From contig NC_089990.1 in NCBI RefSeq assembly GCF_036417845.1, positions 3,546,001 to 3,610,000 of the forward strand: DNA of 64,000 bases, read 5' to 3'. This DNA comes from Apteryx mantelli (Eukaryota > Chordata > Aves > Apterygiformes > Apterygidae). Positions 26,364 through 39,862 of the stretch are shown here, one piece after another. Made by a program: the position numbers and the translations under genes. The notes beneath the pieces were generated by a model. That model was not told where the DNA came from, did not search any database, and worked only from the letters and a program-made list of their open reading frames with translations. Position 1 is the stretch's first letter; every line of letters begins with the position of its first letter.

Positions 26364-29300
26364 CTAGGATACCTTCATCTTGCCTTTCTCAGGAGCTGCC
26401 TCGTGGACAAGTGGCTGCTCGTCCCCATTCACTGACAGGATCCTCTTTTCCGGCGGCTGCTCCTCAGGCTGGCGGGCAATCAGCAGGCGGCAAGTAAGCA
26501 GGATCCCAAAGACTAGGGCATGGGCATAACGCTTGAGTGGATCCCCCACTAGCTGGTGGAAAAAGAGCACAGCCAGCACGAGGAGGAGGAGGAGAAAGTT
26601 GGCCACGTCCTTGGGGCGACCAGGCACCAGAGTCATGACAATGCCACATGCCACTTCCAGGGCACCGATGCTCTTGCGGAGGAGGATAGAGCTGACTCCC
26701 ATCTTCTTCAGCATGGGAAGGGCCCGCACGTAGCTTTTGTAGGCTCGTTTCTGGAATCAAACAGTAATAGTGTAGAGCACCGTAATGTGAGCAAGTACGT
26801 AGCAAGGGTACCTTCTCCTGAAGTCTGAAGTTACCATCGCTAAAATTAACAATGCAGGACCAGGTTATTGAAAAATACCTCTCTCCAAAAGTAGCGTGCC
26901 CTTTGTAATTAAATAATGCACCTAGTCCCTGCAAAGCCAAAGGACGAAGCAAAAACAGAAGTCCCTTTCCACCTCAAAGCAGCCTAGAATATCCCACTAC
27001 AATCTTAGCATGGGACTGTACATCAAAGTTGAGATTCACCAAGCCTACTCCTCCTCCTCTTACACAGCTTTACAATCTTTTCTTTCCTCTGATAAAAACA
27101 AGCTGACTTTTGCCATCCTCGCTGTCTGGTTTCTGCTGGATTTAGAAGCAGTATAGTTACAAGACAACCTCCTTAAACAGACACCTCGCTCTTACAGGGA
27201 AAAACAACCTCTCTCCCTACATACATTCAAGTTGTTGCATTTGAACGTTAAGTACTGGAGACTTTTTTTTCTTCAGCCAAGTATTTGCTTTTCTTTCTTA
27301 TTTTTTAATGATGCTCCTAATTACTTGCAATGTCTGATATTATTTCCATTCACACTTGAATATACTATTCCTGCAGATATTCCTGCCATTGTGTTCTCTG
27401 CTGCCTAATCAGGAAGAGAGAAATGGAAGCCCTAATCTCAGGTGCACGGCTGTGCAGATCTCACGTGCTAATCAGAGTGTAGATCTGCCTCAGATGTAAT
27501 TGTGGAAACAGGCACTATGGGCACACAAAACTTCCCCACTTCTCTGTAAATTTTGCTGCTTCCTTCTTAGAGAAGCAGATGAAATACTTCACATGCAGTT
27601 AAAAAAAAAATACGCAGCATTCTTGTTACTAAATAACTAAAGATCCCAGGACACTTCTACTCCAAGTGTATGTATTTTAAGAATGCACTTTAAACCTCCA
27701 GTGAGCAAAACCTCTCCTCAAAGCACCAGTTTTTTAACCTGTTGTGAAAAATACAGCTTTATAATGAAACTTATTAGTACCATGCCCTAAAGCACTCTGC
27801 TGTTTTCAATGTTTTAATACACCAACTAATGTGTGTTTTTATTACTGAATGAAATCAACTGCAAGTTTGGTGTTGTAAGTAGGTAAGAGAGGTTCTGTGT
27901 TTTCTTGGGGCAAGAGGTCACGGTTATCGATTAGCAAGATCAGGTTCTCGCTCGCAGTCTCCATTACATTACAGACCACCCCAGTGCGCAGCACAGCAAA
28001 AAGCACAAAAGCCTAAGGAGCCATGAACATGTTACAATACAGGGTATTAAGTATGATGTTGCTGTCTAATATCTGAACACCTCTGCTTTCTCTTTTGTAA
28101 AAATGGGGATAATTCCTACCTGTAGGCCTGATTCTTTTTGGAAAACTAGGAAGGGACCCTCAGAGAAGCAAAGTATCATAGAGAGCAAGGATTTTGCAAT
28201 GCTTCTCAAGTTTCAGTGCTTTTTTCCTTAATTTTTATGCAGCAGCAGCCTAAGAGCTTTATTTTCTGGACATTTTGTCTTCATCTCTTGCTACCCAGTC
28301 ATCTGTTGGTGATTCCTCTTGCTGAGCTCTCTAGGCTGGGGTGCAGGCGAGACGCTGCAATTCAGATGTTATTTGAGAGCTCAGGAGAAGCAGCTGGGCA
28401 GGTGCACAGACAGGAGAGAGCAGAATGTGCTGGAAACTTCCATCGCTGTTTCTTAGGGGCCCCAAAATAATACCAAAACCTTTCAGCCATTGCAATAAAC
28501 GTAACAAAAATGGGGTAAGGAGGGAGCAGGGGAGCAAGCAAATGCAGACAAGGAAGCGAAATGCAGAGGACGGTCCTTCAGCCTGCCTGCAGCTCGCAGC
28601 AGGTAAAGCTCTGCAGCTGGTTTGGCCCTGGGCAGAGAGGAACGAAAACTTGCCAACCGGCTGAAAAATGCACAGAGCGACTTCTCTTTCCTCTTCTCAC
28701 CCCTTTCGCATTTGCAAGGGGAGGAGAGGCTGCAATCTCAGGCTGAAGGGAATAATAATAATAGTGCAACTATTAATAATATCTTCTTCCTCTAGCTAAG
28801 AATCTCAAAGCATTTCATGGTCACAAGTTAATCCCCACACAAGTCCAGTGAGGTAGGGACAGTCTTTGTCATTTTCCTTGCTTTAAAGCACAGATAATTT
28901 TGAGAATGATCATGTGGCTTCCAAAGCAGGCAGGTATCTCCTTTTCCTCCTCCTCTTCTTTTCCAGGGAGTAGGTATCCGCCCTGCCAGGATTGACTGTA
29001 CCTCCCTGCTACGCCCTCCCTCAGATTTTGCTTTACGGAGACCTTCATTTCCCCATGTTTTTGCAGGCATCGGTGTGCCTTCATAGCCCATCCTGCTCGC
29101 CTCCCTCCCTCCTCCCTACCCTGTCCTTATCCACGGGAGGTTTCTCTGTAAATAGGCTCAAACAGAGCCCAAGCCAAGGTTGCCGGGGTATTCTCCGCGC
29201 TGCGTATTATTTGTTTCCCCCTGGGTCCTCCAGATAAAGAGGCGGAGAGGCTTTGGAGAGCCCTCTTCCCTCTCCTTCCCGGCGCTTGGGGCTCCGTCTC

Positions 29301-29516
29301 CGTATCCCCCTGCAGACCTTGCTCCTGCTGCAGGGTTGAGGGGAGAGCGCCCTGCCAGGAGCACGTCTCCCGCACCGCCACCACCGCCGTACTCACCATC
29401 TCGTTGTAGGCATCTCTGCTGAGCCGAGGGGTCAATTTGATGGTCCCCATAAAGACAAAGAAGAGCCCCAGGGCCACCGAGAGGGCGACGATGGTGATGG
29501 TCCTGGGAGATGCCAT
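26364..29516 (-). CDS. TMEM35A: TMEM35A / NACHO, nicotinic receptor assembly chaperone
   Basis: NACHO is an ER membrane protein of the DoxX-like family that promotes assembly of nicotinic acetylcholine receptors, notably alpha7, in neurons. Two coding exons, 29397-29516 (40 codons) and 26364-26750 (128 codons plus stop), join in phase 0 at good GT/AG sites. They give 168 aa (human 167 from memory). Four hydrophobic segments are visible at about residues 7-27, 62-83, 89-108 and 115-131. Near-invariant family blocks such as [29 protein letters not shown] and [16 protein letters not shown] are present. The tail is charged and ends KMKVS. The single intron is about 2.65 kb, with no gene seen in it. 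CENPI lies downstream and TRMT2B upstream, both on the same strand. Confidence 0.96.
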
Positions 29517-31581
29517 CGATCCGCCGGGAAGCGGTCCTAGCAAGGCCTCGCTGTGGCTGGCCGCCCGGGCAGGAGGTAGTCCGTCACCATTGAAGGAGAC
29601 GAGGAATAAGGCTGCAGAAGCAGAGGATGACAGCGGGAGAGGGATTCTGCCTCCTCCGCTCAGCTGCCTCCGGGTCCTAATGCCCCGCAGCGATGCAACC
29701 GGAGCCAGGCCGTCACCGGCACCTGCTGAGTTACGGGAATGCCCACCACCGCCGCGTTTAAGCAGTTCTCCGTTTCCTCGCACGCCCCATGAATTACACA
29801 CACAAAGCCGAAGCAGAGCCAATTCGAGGGATGTGGGAAGGCAGCCAAACGCATAGCACAGTTGCTCGCTAGTGGGAAAACGAGGACATTTTAGCAGACG
29901 GCGCTGGAACAACCTACTACAGAGGAAAGGGGGTCGGAGATCTCTAGTGCACAGGCTGGTTACCAGCACACAGTGTTTTTTCAGATACTCAATAGCTAAT
30001 ACACAGGAAACCATGTATTGCTTGATATATTTGCCCCAAAAGAGTAAAACAGATGTCTTGTCCCTGTGATGGTCCTAGAACCTGATGTCCCAAAGGGGAC
30101 AGTCAAGCTACTGTGCCCCCCCACACACACACACTGCAGACAAGCTCCATCGCTTGTCCTGTATCTTTAGTCTCCAGAGATTAGGGGAACAATTTCCTGA
30201 CACTGTCTCACTTTCTGATTTAAAAAGTCATCATCTCACAGCAAGAAGCCAAGATATAATTATACAAACAGCGCTGCTGGAAAACTGCATCCCTCACTAT
30301 GAACTGCAGACAACAGGCTGTAAAAACGTGCAAAAATCTTATGCTCGTGGGATAGCACAAGAGACGAGTGAGGAATCTCCCCCCTCACCTCCCTTTCTGG
30401 TCTAGCATCCGCCTGTTGTAGCAAGTCCCAGGTGCTGAGCCCATACATTTTAAGCTTGCACAGTCTGAGAACTGACCGGTGGCAGTTGTTTTTTCCAAGA
30501 TCAGCATTTCTTAGCACTGGAGTTAAAAGTCTGCGAAAAATACCTGGAACTGTAGCCCTTAGGACAGGCAGTTGTCCCTGCATCCTTAGGTAGTTTGTTA
30601 ACCCTTTATTCACCTAAATCAGTTAGGGAATTCCTCTTTCTGAGTCAAAAGAGTCAAATTCAATGGCTTGGCTGCCTATGTGTATTCTTACTACTGTTCT
30701 GGCCTAGATGACCAGGATTAACCCAGAAGGTAACTTCAATACAACATAAGCGTCACAACTCAAAAAAATAAAAAAGAGCCCTTGAAACAACACAAAGTTC
30801 ACAAAACAGAAGGGAAAAATCTTTGCTCACTGAGACTTACCTACAGTTTGTAGCAGCTTCATCTTTTGAAGAGCTGGTGAGAACTAGCAGTAAAAATAGC
30901 AGTTCATGTAGCAGCGAGGTGTCCAGCATGGCAGGACAGATTCAAAGTAAACCAGATTTCTGAATTAGCTGTTGCAGTGCAAACTGATAAGAAAACAACT
31001 TGTTGCTGCTGACTTTCTAGGGAGGATTTCATATTTAGGTATCAACAAGCATTAGCAAAGAAAGGGGACGGGGTTGTGGAGGAAGAGAAACTGAAGTCTG
31101 TTCCCTCTTTATTTCAATTTATAGACACAACTTTCTCATTGTCCCTTTATTGCATATGACTGGCAGTGGTTCAATACTGCTAGTGAAGTTTTTTTAGGAA
31201 ATATTTTCCTGACCCCCAAAATGATCATTTTCCCCCAAGAAATGCAAAGATTTCTAGTTCCTAAAGTTCCTTCATAGAAAGTTCACTATCAACTTTAAAA
31301 ACACCTGAAATAGCCTTGAAGCAAGCAGAGAACTGATGACATAACAATATCAGAAAAAGTGGGAATTTCAGTGCTTCATATTCACATTGCTGGTGGTGAA
31401 AATCCACAATACCAGGGAGATGGTGAAGAGTTTTCCAGGCTGCTTTGACCAGCAGCCAAAGAAGAGATTCGAAGGGGAGAGGAAGGGATGAAGTGATACC
31501 AAGAATCTTTTCACCTCCAGAAATCTGAGTGTTTCCATACAGAACAGTGTAGTCAGGCAATGCAAGGTAACAGCAAAAATA
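29517..31581. other. TMEM35A 5' flank and TRMT2B 3' flank
   Basis: The TMEM35A promoter side (about 29.5-29.8 kb) is moderately GC-rich. A long minus-strand frame across 29127-30014 merely includes TMEM35A exon 1 in another frame. A short CA repeat lies at 30122-30134. I see no further gene before the TRMT2B 3' end. Confidence 0.55.
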
Positions 31582-31587
31582 TTTATT
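31582..31587 (-). terminator. TRMT2B: TRMT2B poly(A) signal AATAAA
   Basis: AATAAA on the minus strand lies about 115 bases past the TRMT2B stop at 31701, a usual distance for a short 3' UTR. Confidence 0.6.
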
Positions 31588-31700
31588 TCTATACATATTT
31601 CAAGAAAATAAATTAAGAACATAACCGCATCCATTCCAGCCTTCAAAACATTTGGAGGTTGCTTCCCCAGCTCGCAGAGCTTGTGTACCTGCCTGGCTCG

Positions 31701-34700
31701 TCAGCGGGTGAACAGCAGCACCAGCTCACAGTGAACGGTATGCGGAAACATGTCAAAAGGTATAGCCAACGCGGGGGCAAACGGCTCTCCTGCCAGCTTC
31801 TTCCTGGGGTCGGGTGGACAGCACAACCTACAGAAAGCAAAATGTTCAATACTTTAGACCAATGTTTGTACTTTAGACCAAAAGTAGAAGATTTCCCACT
31901 GCGCAGTGGTGCAATAGCACAGAGGATGCATTAAGGTTTCATCTCGTGTTTGGCTAACATCCATCAGAGTCTGCAGTTGACACTGATATAAGGTCTGGAA
32001 TCCCCTATATTGAATCCCAAACCAGCCCTGAAAACCTCAGGGAGAAGCTGAAGGGTTGGTGGCAGGTTTAAGGCTTCATTTCTCACAAGCCATCCCAGCT
32101 CAAAAGACACTTAATACCATGAGGAAATGATCCTCAGTCTGGTGGTAGGATGTCTGCAGGCAGTTTTATCATCTGCAAATGTGTCTGCCCCAGAAAAACA
32201 CGTAATTATTTGATTAACCTTAAGTAGGTGACTAATCCCATTGACTTCACTTCTTTGGATAGAGGCCCATGTTCCTGCACTGAACCTAGGGGACTCAATA
32301 TCCCACTGACCGGCTAGGCCTGGATCACACCTGCAGAATTAATCCAGTGAAATTCAGTCACAATAAAAACCTTCCTGAGCAACAGTCAGATATTTGTGTG
32401 TTTGTCCTCAGGGCACAATAAGGTCTATCACTAATGTCAGTGGAAAGGAAGGGAGCGGGGTGCTCACTCAAGGAAGTTCCTCATGGCTTCACCCTCCGGC
32501 TTGCAGGAGACGTAGAGCAGCCTTCGGATGGCCTTGCAGTTTCGGATGGCTCGCACAACCCTGTAATCTGCAAAAACAGAAAGACACCAAGCTTGGCTAG
32601 TGAGATACCATGACAGCACGTTCTCCAGAAAGAACGATTACAGATCCAGCACCACAGAACTTCGCTGAACTGACAGAAATAAAGGGAAAAGAGAATACTG
32701 CATATTTTGCCATGTCCTGTCTCAGATGCAGGGTCTTAGGAAGCCAAGGATGTGGCTCCCACTGCCAGCACCTCAGCTGATTCTGGCAGGGTGGAGCCAA
32801 GGGAGAACTTCCTCTGCTTCCCAGGAGAATAAAGGATTAGAGAAAATTTGTTAAATGAAACAGAAGCAGGTAAAACCTTCCCTATATACTTATAGGACCA
32901 CATCTGCATGCTATGTCCCATTTAGGGCTTCCCAGGACACACTGGAGCAAGTGCAGGGGAGGCCATCAAGATGCTCAGAGGGCTGGAGCACAGCATGTAC
33001 AAGGAGAGTCAGAGAGAGCTGGGGCTGCTCAGCCTGAAGAAGAGAAGGAGAAAGATGATCCATTTACTGTCTTCAGTGGCCTAATAGAAGGGTTGTAGAG
33101 AAGATGGAGCCAGACTCTTCTCGGAGGTGCACAGTGACGTGATGAGCAGCAACAGATGCGTTGCAGCAAGGGGAAATTCTAATTAGATGCATTAGGGAAA
33201 ACATTTTCAGAAAGGGGGGTGTCAAACATTGGGACGGGGCCAGGAGAGGCTTGGGGATTCCCATCCTTGGAGACATTCAAGCCTCAACTGTAGGAAGCCC
33301 TGCACAACCTAATATAACCCTGAAGTCAGCTTGGTTTGGCTGGGGGATTGCACCAGAGACCTCCAGAGGCTTTCACTCCTCAAATATCCTCTGAGTCTAT
33401 GAAAGATGGAAAAAGATTAGAGCTGTCTGCTTTAAAGAGACTGATGGGCATGGCCCGCTTTTCACCTTCTCACCAAGCAAGAACCAAAAGCAGCCCAAAC
33501 GCCTCGTTTCAGCCTTGTGAAAGGACCGACTCTCTCGGAGCGTGCCACGAGCCTGCCGAGCTCAGTGGGACAACAGCACCGCGGCCAAGCTTGCCGACCG
33601 CAGGATTTCTTAGTCCTTCTGAAACAGCTGCTTTTGGCTGCTGTCAGCGACCAGGTGAGGAACTAAGGGAGCAAAGGGCTTGACATTCTCATTCAAAATT
33701 CTCTCTTTGTAAGACTGAGAATAAATAGCATGTTCTCTTACGGAGCCCAGCCCGGGATGGGTTCACCACAGCAACAAGGGGCCGGTCGTCCTTCCACGAT
33801 GACAGGAGTTGTGGTAACACCATCTCTGCCTTCCCGCTGTGAAACTCGCAGTTTGAAATTCCTGTGAAGCAAAATGGCAAACACGTGGTGCAAGAACAGT
33901 CAGTCTCACCAGATGTGACGAGAAAGAAGGCCGACTTAGGCAAAGCAAATATCAGAGTATCTTATCAGTGGAGGATATTTCTTTGAGAAATGCATATGTT
34001 ATAGAAAGATGCTACCCACCATCAGCACCAACCATCTCATCCAACTGATTCTCCACGCTGTCCCAAACCACATATTTCCTACATGATCACCCAGCTCCAG
34101 TCTTTTACTATCACATCAATAAAACAGTGCGGGAAGGAGCACTGTTACCGCATATGAAGGCAAGGAGAGGGGGTCAGTTATAACATGAAGGACTTCGCTT
34201 TTTGGCACCACTGACTGCAGGTAGTTGTTAGGAGCCTTCCCCTGATTTTTGCTTCATATTTTTCAACAATTAGTTTGAAACTCTCTGCAACGGCGAGTCT
34301 GAACTCACCGTTGAATGTCGCGTTCCACCTGGCATCCTCCACTGCCTTCTCCACTATCTCAATACCAATAACCTCGGACACTTGGCGAGCCAGAGAGAGA
34401 CCGATCGTGCCTGGAAACGAGGGATACAAAAATACTGCAGAGTTCCAAGCTGAAGAAACAGGGATCTGGAGAGCAGGAATACCTTGGGCACAAGCCTAGT
34501 CATAGCCAGGCTCGCGCCACTCGTGCTCCACGGCCGCTGCTCACCTGTGCCACAGCAGACATCGAGGAGGACGGTGTCTCCAGCAGCCTGGCTCAGCTTC
34601 CCAACCTCCTGGTACAGCGCTTCTGCTCCACGCGTGTTTACTTGGAAAAACGCATCTGGAGAGATGCGAAACTTCAGGCCAAGCAGCTCCTCGAAGATGT

Positions 34701-37700
34701 GCGGTTCTCCGTAAAGGAGCTGGTAGGGCGACTGCTCGTGGGAACAGCGGGTCATAGTGCTTGAGGAACAAATACAACAAGCCATGAGAAGGCAGGATTT
34801 GCAAAGAATTATTGTATTCCTGTTTTTGCTCCTGGGGTGCTTGCCTGCAGGGGAGAATGGTTCTCCCCACACCTACTTTTATTTCCTGTGAACATTTCAA
34901 CAGTAAGGGATCTGTGACTTGCACAACCTAAAATTCATCAGCAGGGTCAAAGTGACTGACTATCAGGCAGGACTCCTAGGATCTATTCCCAGTTCAGCTG
35001 CTAGCTTGATTTATTGTCTTGGGAAAGCTCCTTTAGATTTTTTTCTTCAGTTTCCTAGGCTCAAAACTCCCATGAGTTAAGGCCAAAGTGTATTAAAGTG
35101 TTTCAGGTGCTTCAAGATAAAGAAAAGATGTGGCCATCTCAAAGTCGTGTTGGCAAGAAAGCCATCCAAGCATCTGTCATTCTCTTGAAGTGCTCCCTGA
35201 ATTGGTAGAACTTGAGCATGATCAGAGATGGGTGAGAAAAAGGAGAAAGCTTTGTTTTCAGTCTTCCCCTGGCGCCTCTCCTCCATACCACAGCACACTG
35301 CAAGTTTTAGAAGCGTCAACACATTTACCTCTCTTGGAAATAAAGTGAGGTCAAGCTGCATACTGCTCCAGGTCCACAAGTGAAGAACTCCTTCAGCAAT
35401 GCTTTCTGAGCAGCCAGCGCCTCCTGTCAAGAGCAAGAAAGGAAAAATTGTGTCTGGGTAATCTGCTTAGACACCTCTCCCCAGCTGTACACCCAGCCAG
35501 TAGGTCCGGTGCTCCCCTGAAAAGCTCAGCCATAGCACCGCACTGTCATAAACCCCATGCAAGGCTGAACATGGCGTGAACAGCGTAGTTTGAGCATCAT
35601 CTCTGACTGGGGTTTTATAGATCTTGGATAGGTCCTGCCATTATTTCCTGCGTGCCAGATGTCCTGCCAGCTGGGGGACCCTGATATTGGCTTATCTCAC
35701 TCAATACTAGATTTGTCCATAGGTCTATGGATACAAAACTGCCCATCAGCGGCTTTTTATGCATGTGAGGTGAAGCCTGCTTTAGCTGTGTAGCAGAAAA
35801 GTGATGCTAAATTCAGGACAGCTTTGAAATCTTCTATGCAAGATGGCTGCACACCATCCAGAAACCTCTGGTCATGCTCAGGCTTCGTGGATAAGGAGAG
35901 AGGAATAGCCTCGCTAGGACACCTGGACAAGGGTGCTCACTTCAGGCACCTCTCAGAAGCCTCAGCTCCATCCTCAGTCTCCCCCGTCTTCCCCAGAAGG
36001 ACATGGGGAGCGAGGACACACCAGCAGCAGGACCTCCAGGACCGGGCAGCCGGTGTCCTTGCTGCGGGGGTCCCGGTCCCCCACGAACTCACCTGGCCCA
36101 GCTGCTGGGGGTGGAAGGTGACGATAGCCATGGTGTGGCCGCGGCTGTTGGTGCGAACGACGAGCTCCCGCCAGTGTCCGCCGCGGTGGAAGAGGATGCA
36201 GGGCTCCAGCGGGGAGCGCCGGAGGAACTCCTCGTAGCACTGCGGGGAAGGGGGACAGCGAAGGCGCCTTAACCTACCGCCCTGGCCTTGGCGTAACTCC
36301 GTACCCCTCAGACGGGCGGCCGCCCTGCTGTTGTCGTCGGCTTCTTCTATTTCCTTGAAATACACTGAGCAAAAGCTCTGTCGGAGTTTAGCTACTGGAA
36401 AGCAAGACACTTTGATCATTTCAATTTGTGATTTTCACGCGTTGTAATAGATTTGCAGGATTTCTTTGTCACTCGATTAGCCTCATCCGCCAGGACAGCT
36501 TAGAGGTTCTCACGCTAAACTTTTAAGTTTTCAAAAATACTTGGGTGAGGACTGGAAATTTTCACAACATGCAAACGGACTTGAAAACCCCGCATAAGTG
36601 TAGCCTTCCCCCAAATAAACGTTATTGCAGCCTCCCTCTATTCCCCAGTCTAGACACAGATTTTTTTTTAAATTATTATTATTATTATTATTTTTTCACC
36701 TGGGCTACTTGTTTGTGTTTCGTGGGTATGTTCTCCACGTGGTCGGCCTTCACGCAGACAATATTTCTGGCTGGAGAGAGACAAGCAGGTATTTAACTGT
36801 TTCCTCACAGTGAGGAATAAACGATCGTAGCATCTGACATGATAAACTGTAGAAAGGTCTGCCCCAAGAATTATCCCCTTGTAAAGAGGAAAAAAAAAAA
36901 CCCTCACAAACACAAACCGCCCTGATGGCTGAATTCCCCCACTAATCCCTATGAGATTCCGGGTAACGTATTCTTCAGGACCTGCCAAAATTGCCCTGGC
37001 CAGTGACTGTTATCGCTAACTTTCAGGAAGTGGTGAGTGCTCAGACAGCTCGTTTAAACGCCTCTTTACAGCTTCCAGGGGAAGCTCAGCGCCCGTCTTT
37101 AAACTGGGCAGCAGGAGCCGAGCAAGCTGCTTTTCTGACTGGAGATCAGCGGTGTGGGCTTAAAGCACTTCCCACCGTCAGCTTAAATCCTAAGCTTCTG
37201 CAGCCAGAGGTAAAACGCATCCATGCAATTATTTTCTGCACAAACCGCCCCCACCGTCCCCGGCCAGCACAGACTTCCGGAGCACACGGAAAACCTGGGA
37301 ACACCACAGATAGAAATAACTAAGATGAATCGCAGAGGTGCTGCTACACCACTATCTTATTTACTGCTGCACTTGGCAAATTAGAAGCTGGGCTTTCTTC
37401 AACTAGTAAATGGAGGTTTTAAAACTTAGCTAATGCCCGCTGCCCCAGCCTCGGGGGCGTTTCTGTCGGCACGCCAGAGGATTCGGGCGCTTTGCAGCAG
37501 AGCCTCGGCTGCGACCCTGCATGCTGCAGCGGCTTTTGACCCAGCGCCTTGTCCTGCACCGACCTCTGCCAGTTCCCACGTACAACCCCACGGTTTTGGG
37601 GTTCCCATCCGGTCCTCGGTTCACCGAGAAGGAGGATTTGTTTCGGTAGCCATTAATGATGGGCTGAAAGAAAAAAGAAGGAAAAGTAAAGCCTTGGATT

Positions 37701-39862
37701 AAAAAAAAAAAAAAAAGTAATGAAGGAAAGCCAAAACCTCGTCTGGGTGTTCGATTAGCAACACAGGAAGACACACACAGATGTGCAAAATTCAGAAACA
37801 GAGTTTGTGCCCAAGACCCCCAAAACTTTATCTTGGGAAGGAAAAATGGCTCTCCATGATAGAACAGTGAAAGGTTTATCAGGGAGCGAGACCTGGGGGA
37901 TGTCCAGGTGGAGCCTTGCAAAAACCAGAATAGTTCAGGCAAAGCTTTCTGGAGGCTCGGCTCGGACACAGAACCAGGGCTCCTGATCAGCGGGCCTGTT
38001 TCACGCTCCTGCAAGCAAGAACAGCAGCCGTCCCGGCCGTCACTGCAACCAGTTAATCCCCACCATGAAACTCTTCAGGAGCTGAGCAACAACCCACCAG
38101 GACCTCAGAGCGAACAGCATCCCTGCGAGATACTCACTGATGGGACTATAGGACGGAGAGGACAGCAGAGTCCCCCAGGTTTCTGCACATCTACGCCTGC
38201 TTCCTCGAGACGGGATGCCAGCGTCCGCAAAGTCTTCTTCTGGCTTTCGTACTTCACCTGCGGAGGAGTCCTAAGCCAGGAACGCTCTCACAAGACAGCG
38301 GGAAGCTGTTGGCCACGCAGCTCGCGTGGCCCGCAGGAGGCAATGCTGCAGGTAGGACGTAGCCCTAGAGAAACTTGGCCTCTCTCATGGCGCTGTGCAC
38401 CGCCGCTGCTCAGAGCAACAGAGGGAGAAAACGTGGGTCCATGTCCCCAGAGCTCTGGGTCTGAGGGAGTCTCCGCATCCCGTCAGAGACCCTGAAGCCA
38501 CAGCTCAGCGGCTGTCCTGTGCTGGACAGGACCACCATGCAAGAACACGCTCCCGGGCTGTTCGTCATCGTAGAGGCCACCCACAGGTACCTCAGTACTT
38601 TCTGTCCTTCAGAATAACTGAAGGATTAAAGCAGCGGTAAAAGGGGTCTGAACAGGCTACAGGATTTAAAGGCAGAGGTTGCCGGAGGAGGGATGGAAGG
38701 GACAACGAGGCACAGAAATCCACATGAACACGTCTTACCTGCAGCTGCTCTTCGTAGGGAAGTCTCCACAGCGGAGTGGCCGCATCCGCTAACCTGGAAA
38801 GCGCAACACAGCGGTAGTGCCCAACATTACTTGCCTCCCGATACAGCCAGGTCGGCATCCGAGTGCTACAAAACGCGACCCAGCATGAAGCACCAGCTGG
38901 CTGCTTTGTGGACAAGACAGTTCTGATCTGGACTCTGGATGTCCACAAGCAGTTTTGGGGCAAACTCCCTTTCTGCAGGTGCCTCTTCACTGGAAGAGGG
39001 ACACGGGCACCACAGCCATCGGCTCTCCAGGGGACAGGCCGAGCCTTTTGCAGCAGGTTGCCCAACGATGCCTGGGCATCCGGGGGAGCCTGGGTGTCTG
39101 TCTGGCCCCCCTTGAGGGGCAGCGCCGGGAGCAGCGTCTCCCCCAGGCAGCGACCCGGGGGGTGAGATCTGACTCCGGGCTGCTGAAGCCAAGGGAACAA
39201 ACATGACTAAGCTCAGAGGGGAAAAAAGTGCAGACGCAGAAGGAGAACATATTAAGAGCTCAGGTTCCAGCTCCAAACAAGCTCGGTGGCTTCCTCCCAC
39301 CAAATCAGGGGCTTTGCCTCACCCCTGGCTGCCCCGTCTGCTCTGGGAAGGGTCTGAGCCCCCCGGCGCTTGGCCCTAGCAGGGCAAGCCACCTCTCCTG
39401 TCCCTTGACACGTCCCTCCTGCATCATCTACGCGGTCACATTCCTGGCCACTACTATATCCTTTTGCTAAGACTGTGCGAGATTAAATCCACCCCAGCGA
39501 ACTGCAGGGTTCCTGCGTTTTGGGAAGGGGAGGACGGACTGCTCACCCTCCCCGACCTGCCACCCAGACCTCCAGCAGGCGAGGGGCTCGTTCCCTTTCC
39601 CGACCCGGAGCGCTCAGTGCCCGAAAAGCACCCCAGCCTCCCGCCGCGCGTTTCCCCCCAAGCCGTACCTCTCCTCCCAGGAGGAGCCTGCCGGAGCGCA
39701 GCCCCCCCGGGCCTTCCTCTTCTCCTCCGTCCTCGTCGCGCGGCTCTTCTCCGTGGCCGTGCCGCGGTCCCGTTGCGGCGGGCTGCTCGGGGGAGCCCAG
39801 CTCGGGCTCGCCGGCCGGCGAACGCACCGGTGCATCAGCCCCAGCCCACGGCGCAGAGCCAT
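31701..39862 (-). CDS. TRMT2B: tRNA/rRNA uridine-5 methyltransferase 2B (mitochondrial), complete
   Basis: TRMT2B is an AdoMet-dependent RNA m5U methyltransferase of the TrmA/RlmD family acting on mitochondrial RNA. Coding exons in order: 39669-39862, 38739-38793, 38138-38257, 37564-37663, 36700-36770, 36093-36239, 35329-35423, 34545-34759, 34309-34410, 33742-33861, 32468-32567, 31701-31827. Phases agree throughout and give 481 aa (human about 504). Motifs seen: NGYRNKSSFSVNRGPDGNP; the AdoMet loop LLDVCCGTG at about 325-333; NPSRAGL near 400 in place of the usual DPPR (human also has Asn there, from memory); and the catalytic-cysteine motif YVSCKP with Cys about 428. The N-terminus is Arg-rich without early acidic residues, as in a mitochondrial presequence. 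An in-frame ATG 38 codons upstream, at 39976, is an alternative start. The donor of the 36700-36770 exon abuts an ATT repeat. Confidence 0.94.
32930..33404 (+). mobile_element. CR1 LINE 3'-end fragment
   Basis: The sequence follows the well-known CR1 3' region. It has a TGGAGCAAGTGCAG-type block at 32943, then AGAGGGCTGGAGCA, GAGAGAGCTGGGGCTGCTCAGCCTG, a long variable middle, TTGGAGACATTCAAG and a TCTATGA-like end. It is 5'-truncated, as most CR1 copies are, and diverged with many small differences, so it is not recent. It lies in the TRMT2B intron between the exons at 33742-33861 and 32468-32567, opposite to the gene. It carries no usable open frame. Confidence 0.85.
36661..36696. repeat. 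T-run and (ATT)n microsatellite at a splice donor
   Basis: A T-run leads into about seven ATT units followed by six T. It ends directly at the donor of the TRMT2B exon 36700-36770, so the intron begins GTGAAAAAATAATAAT on the minus strand. Confidence 0.8.

Noticed and set aside
29127-30014. 295-codon minus-strand frame including TMEM35A exon 1
   Set aside because: TMEM35A begins at its conserved MASPRT start. The upstream part is GC-rich promoter and the downstream part reads past the splice donor.
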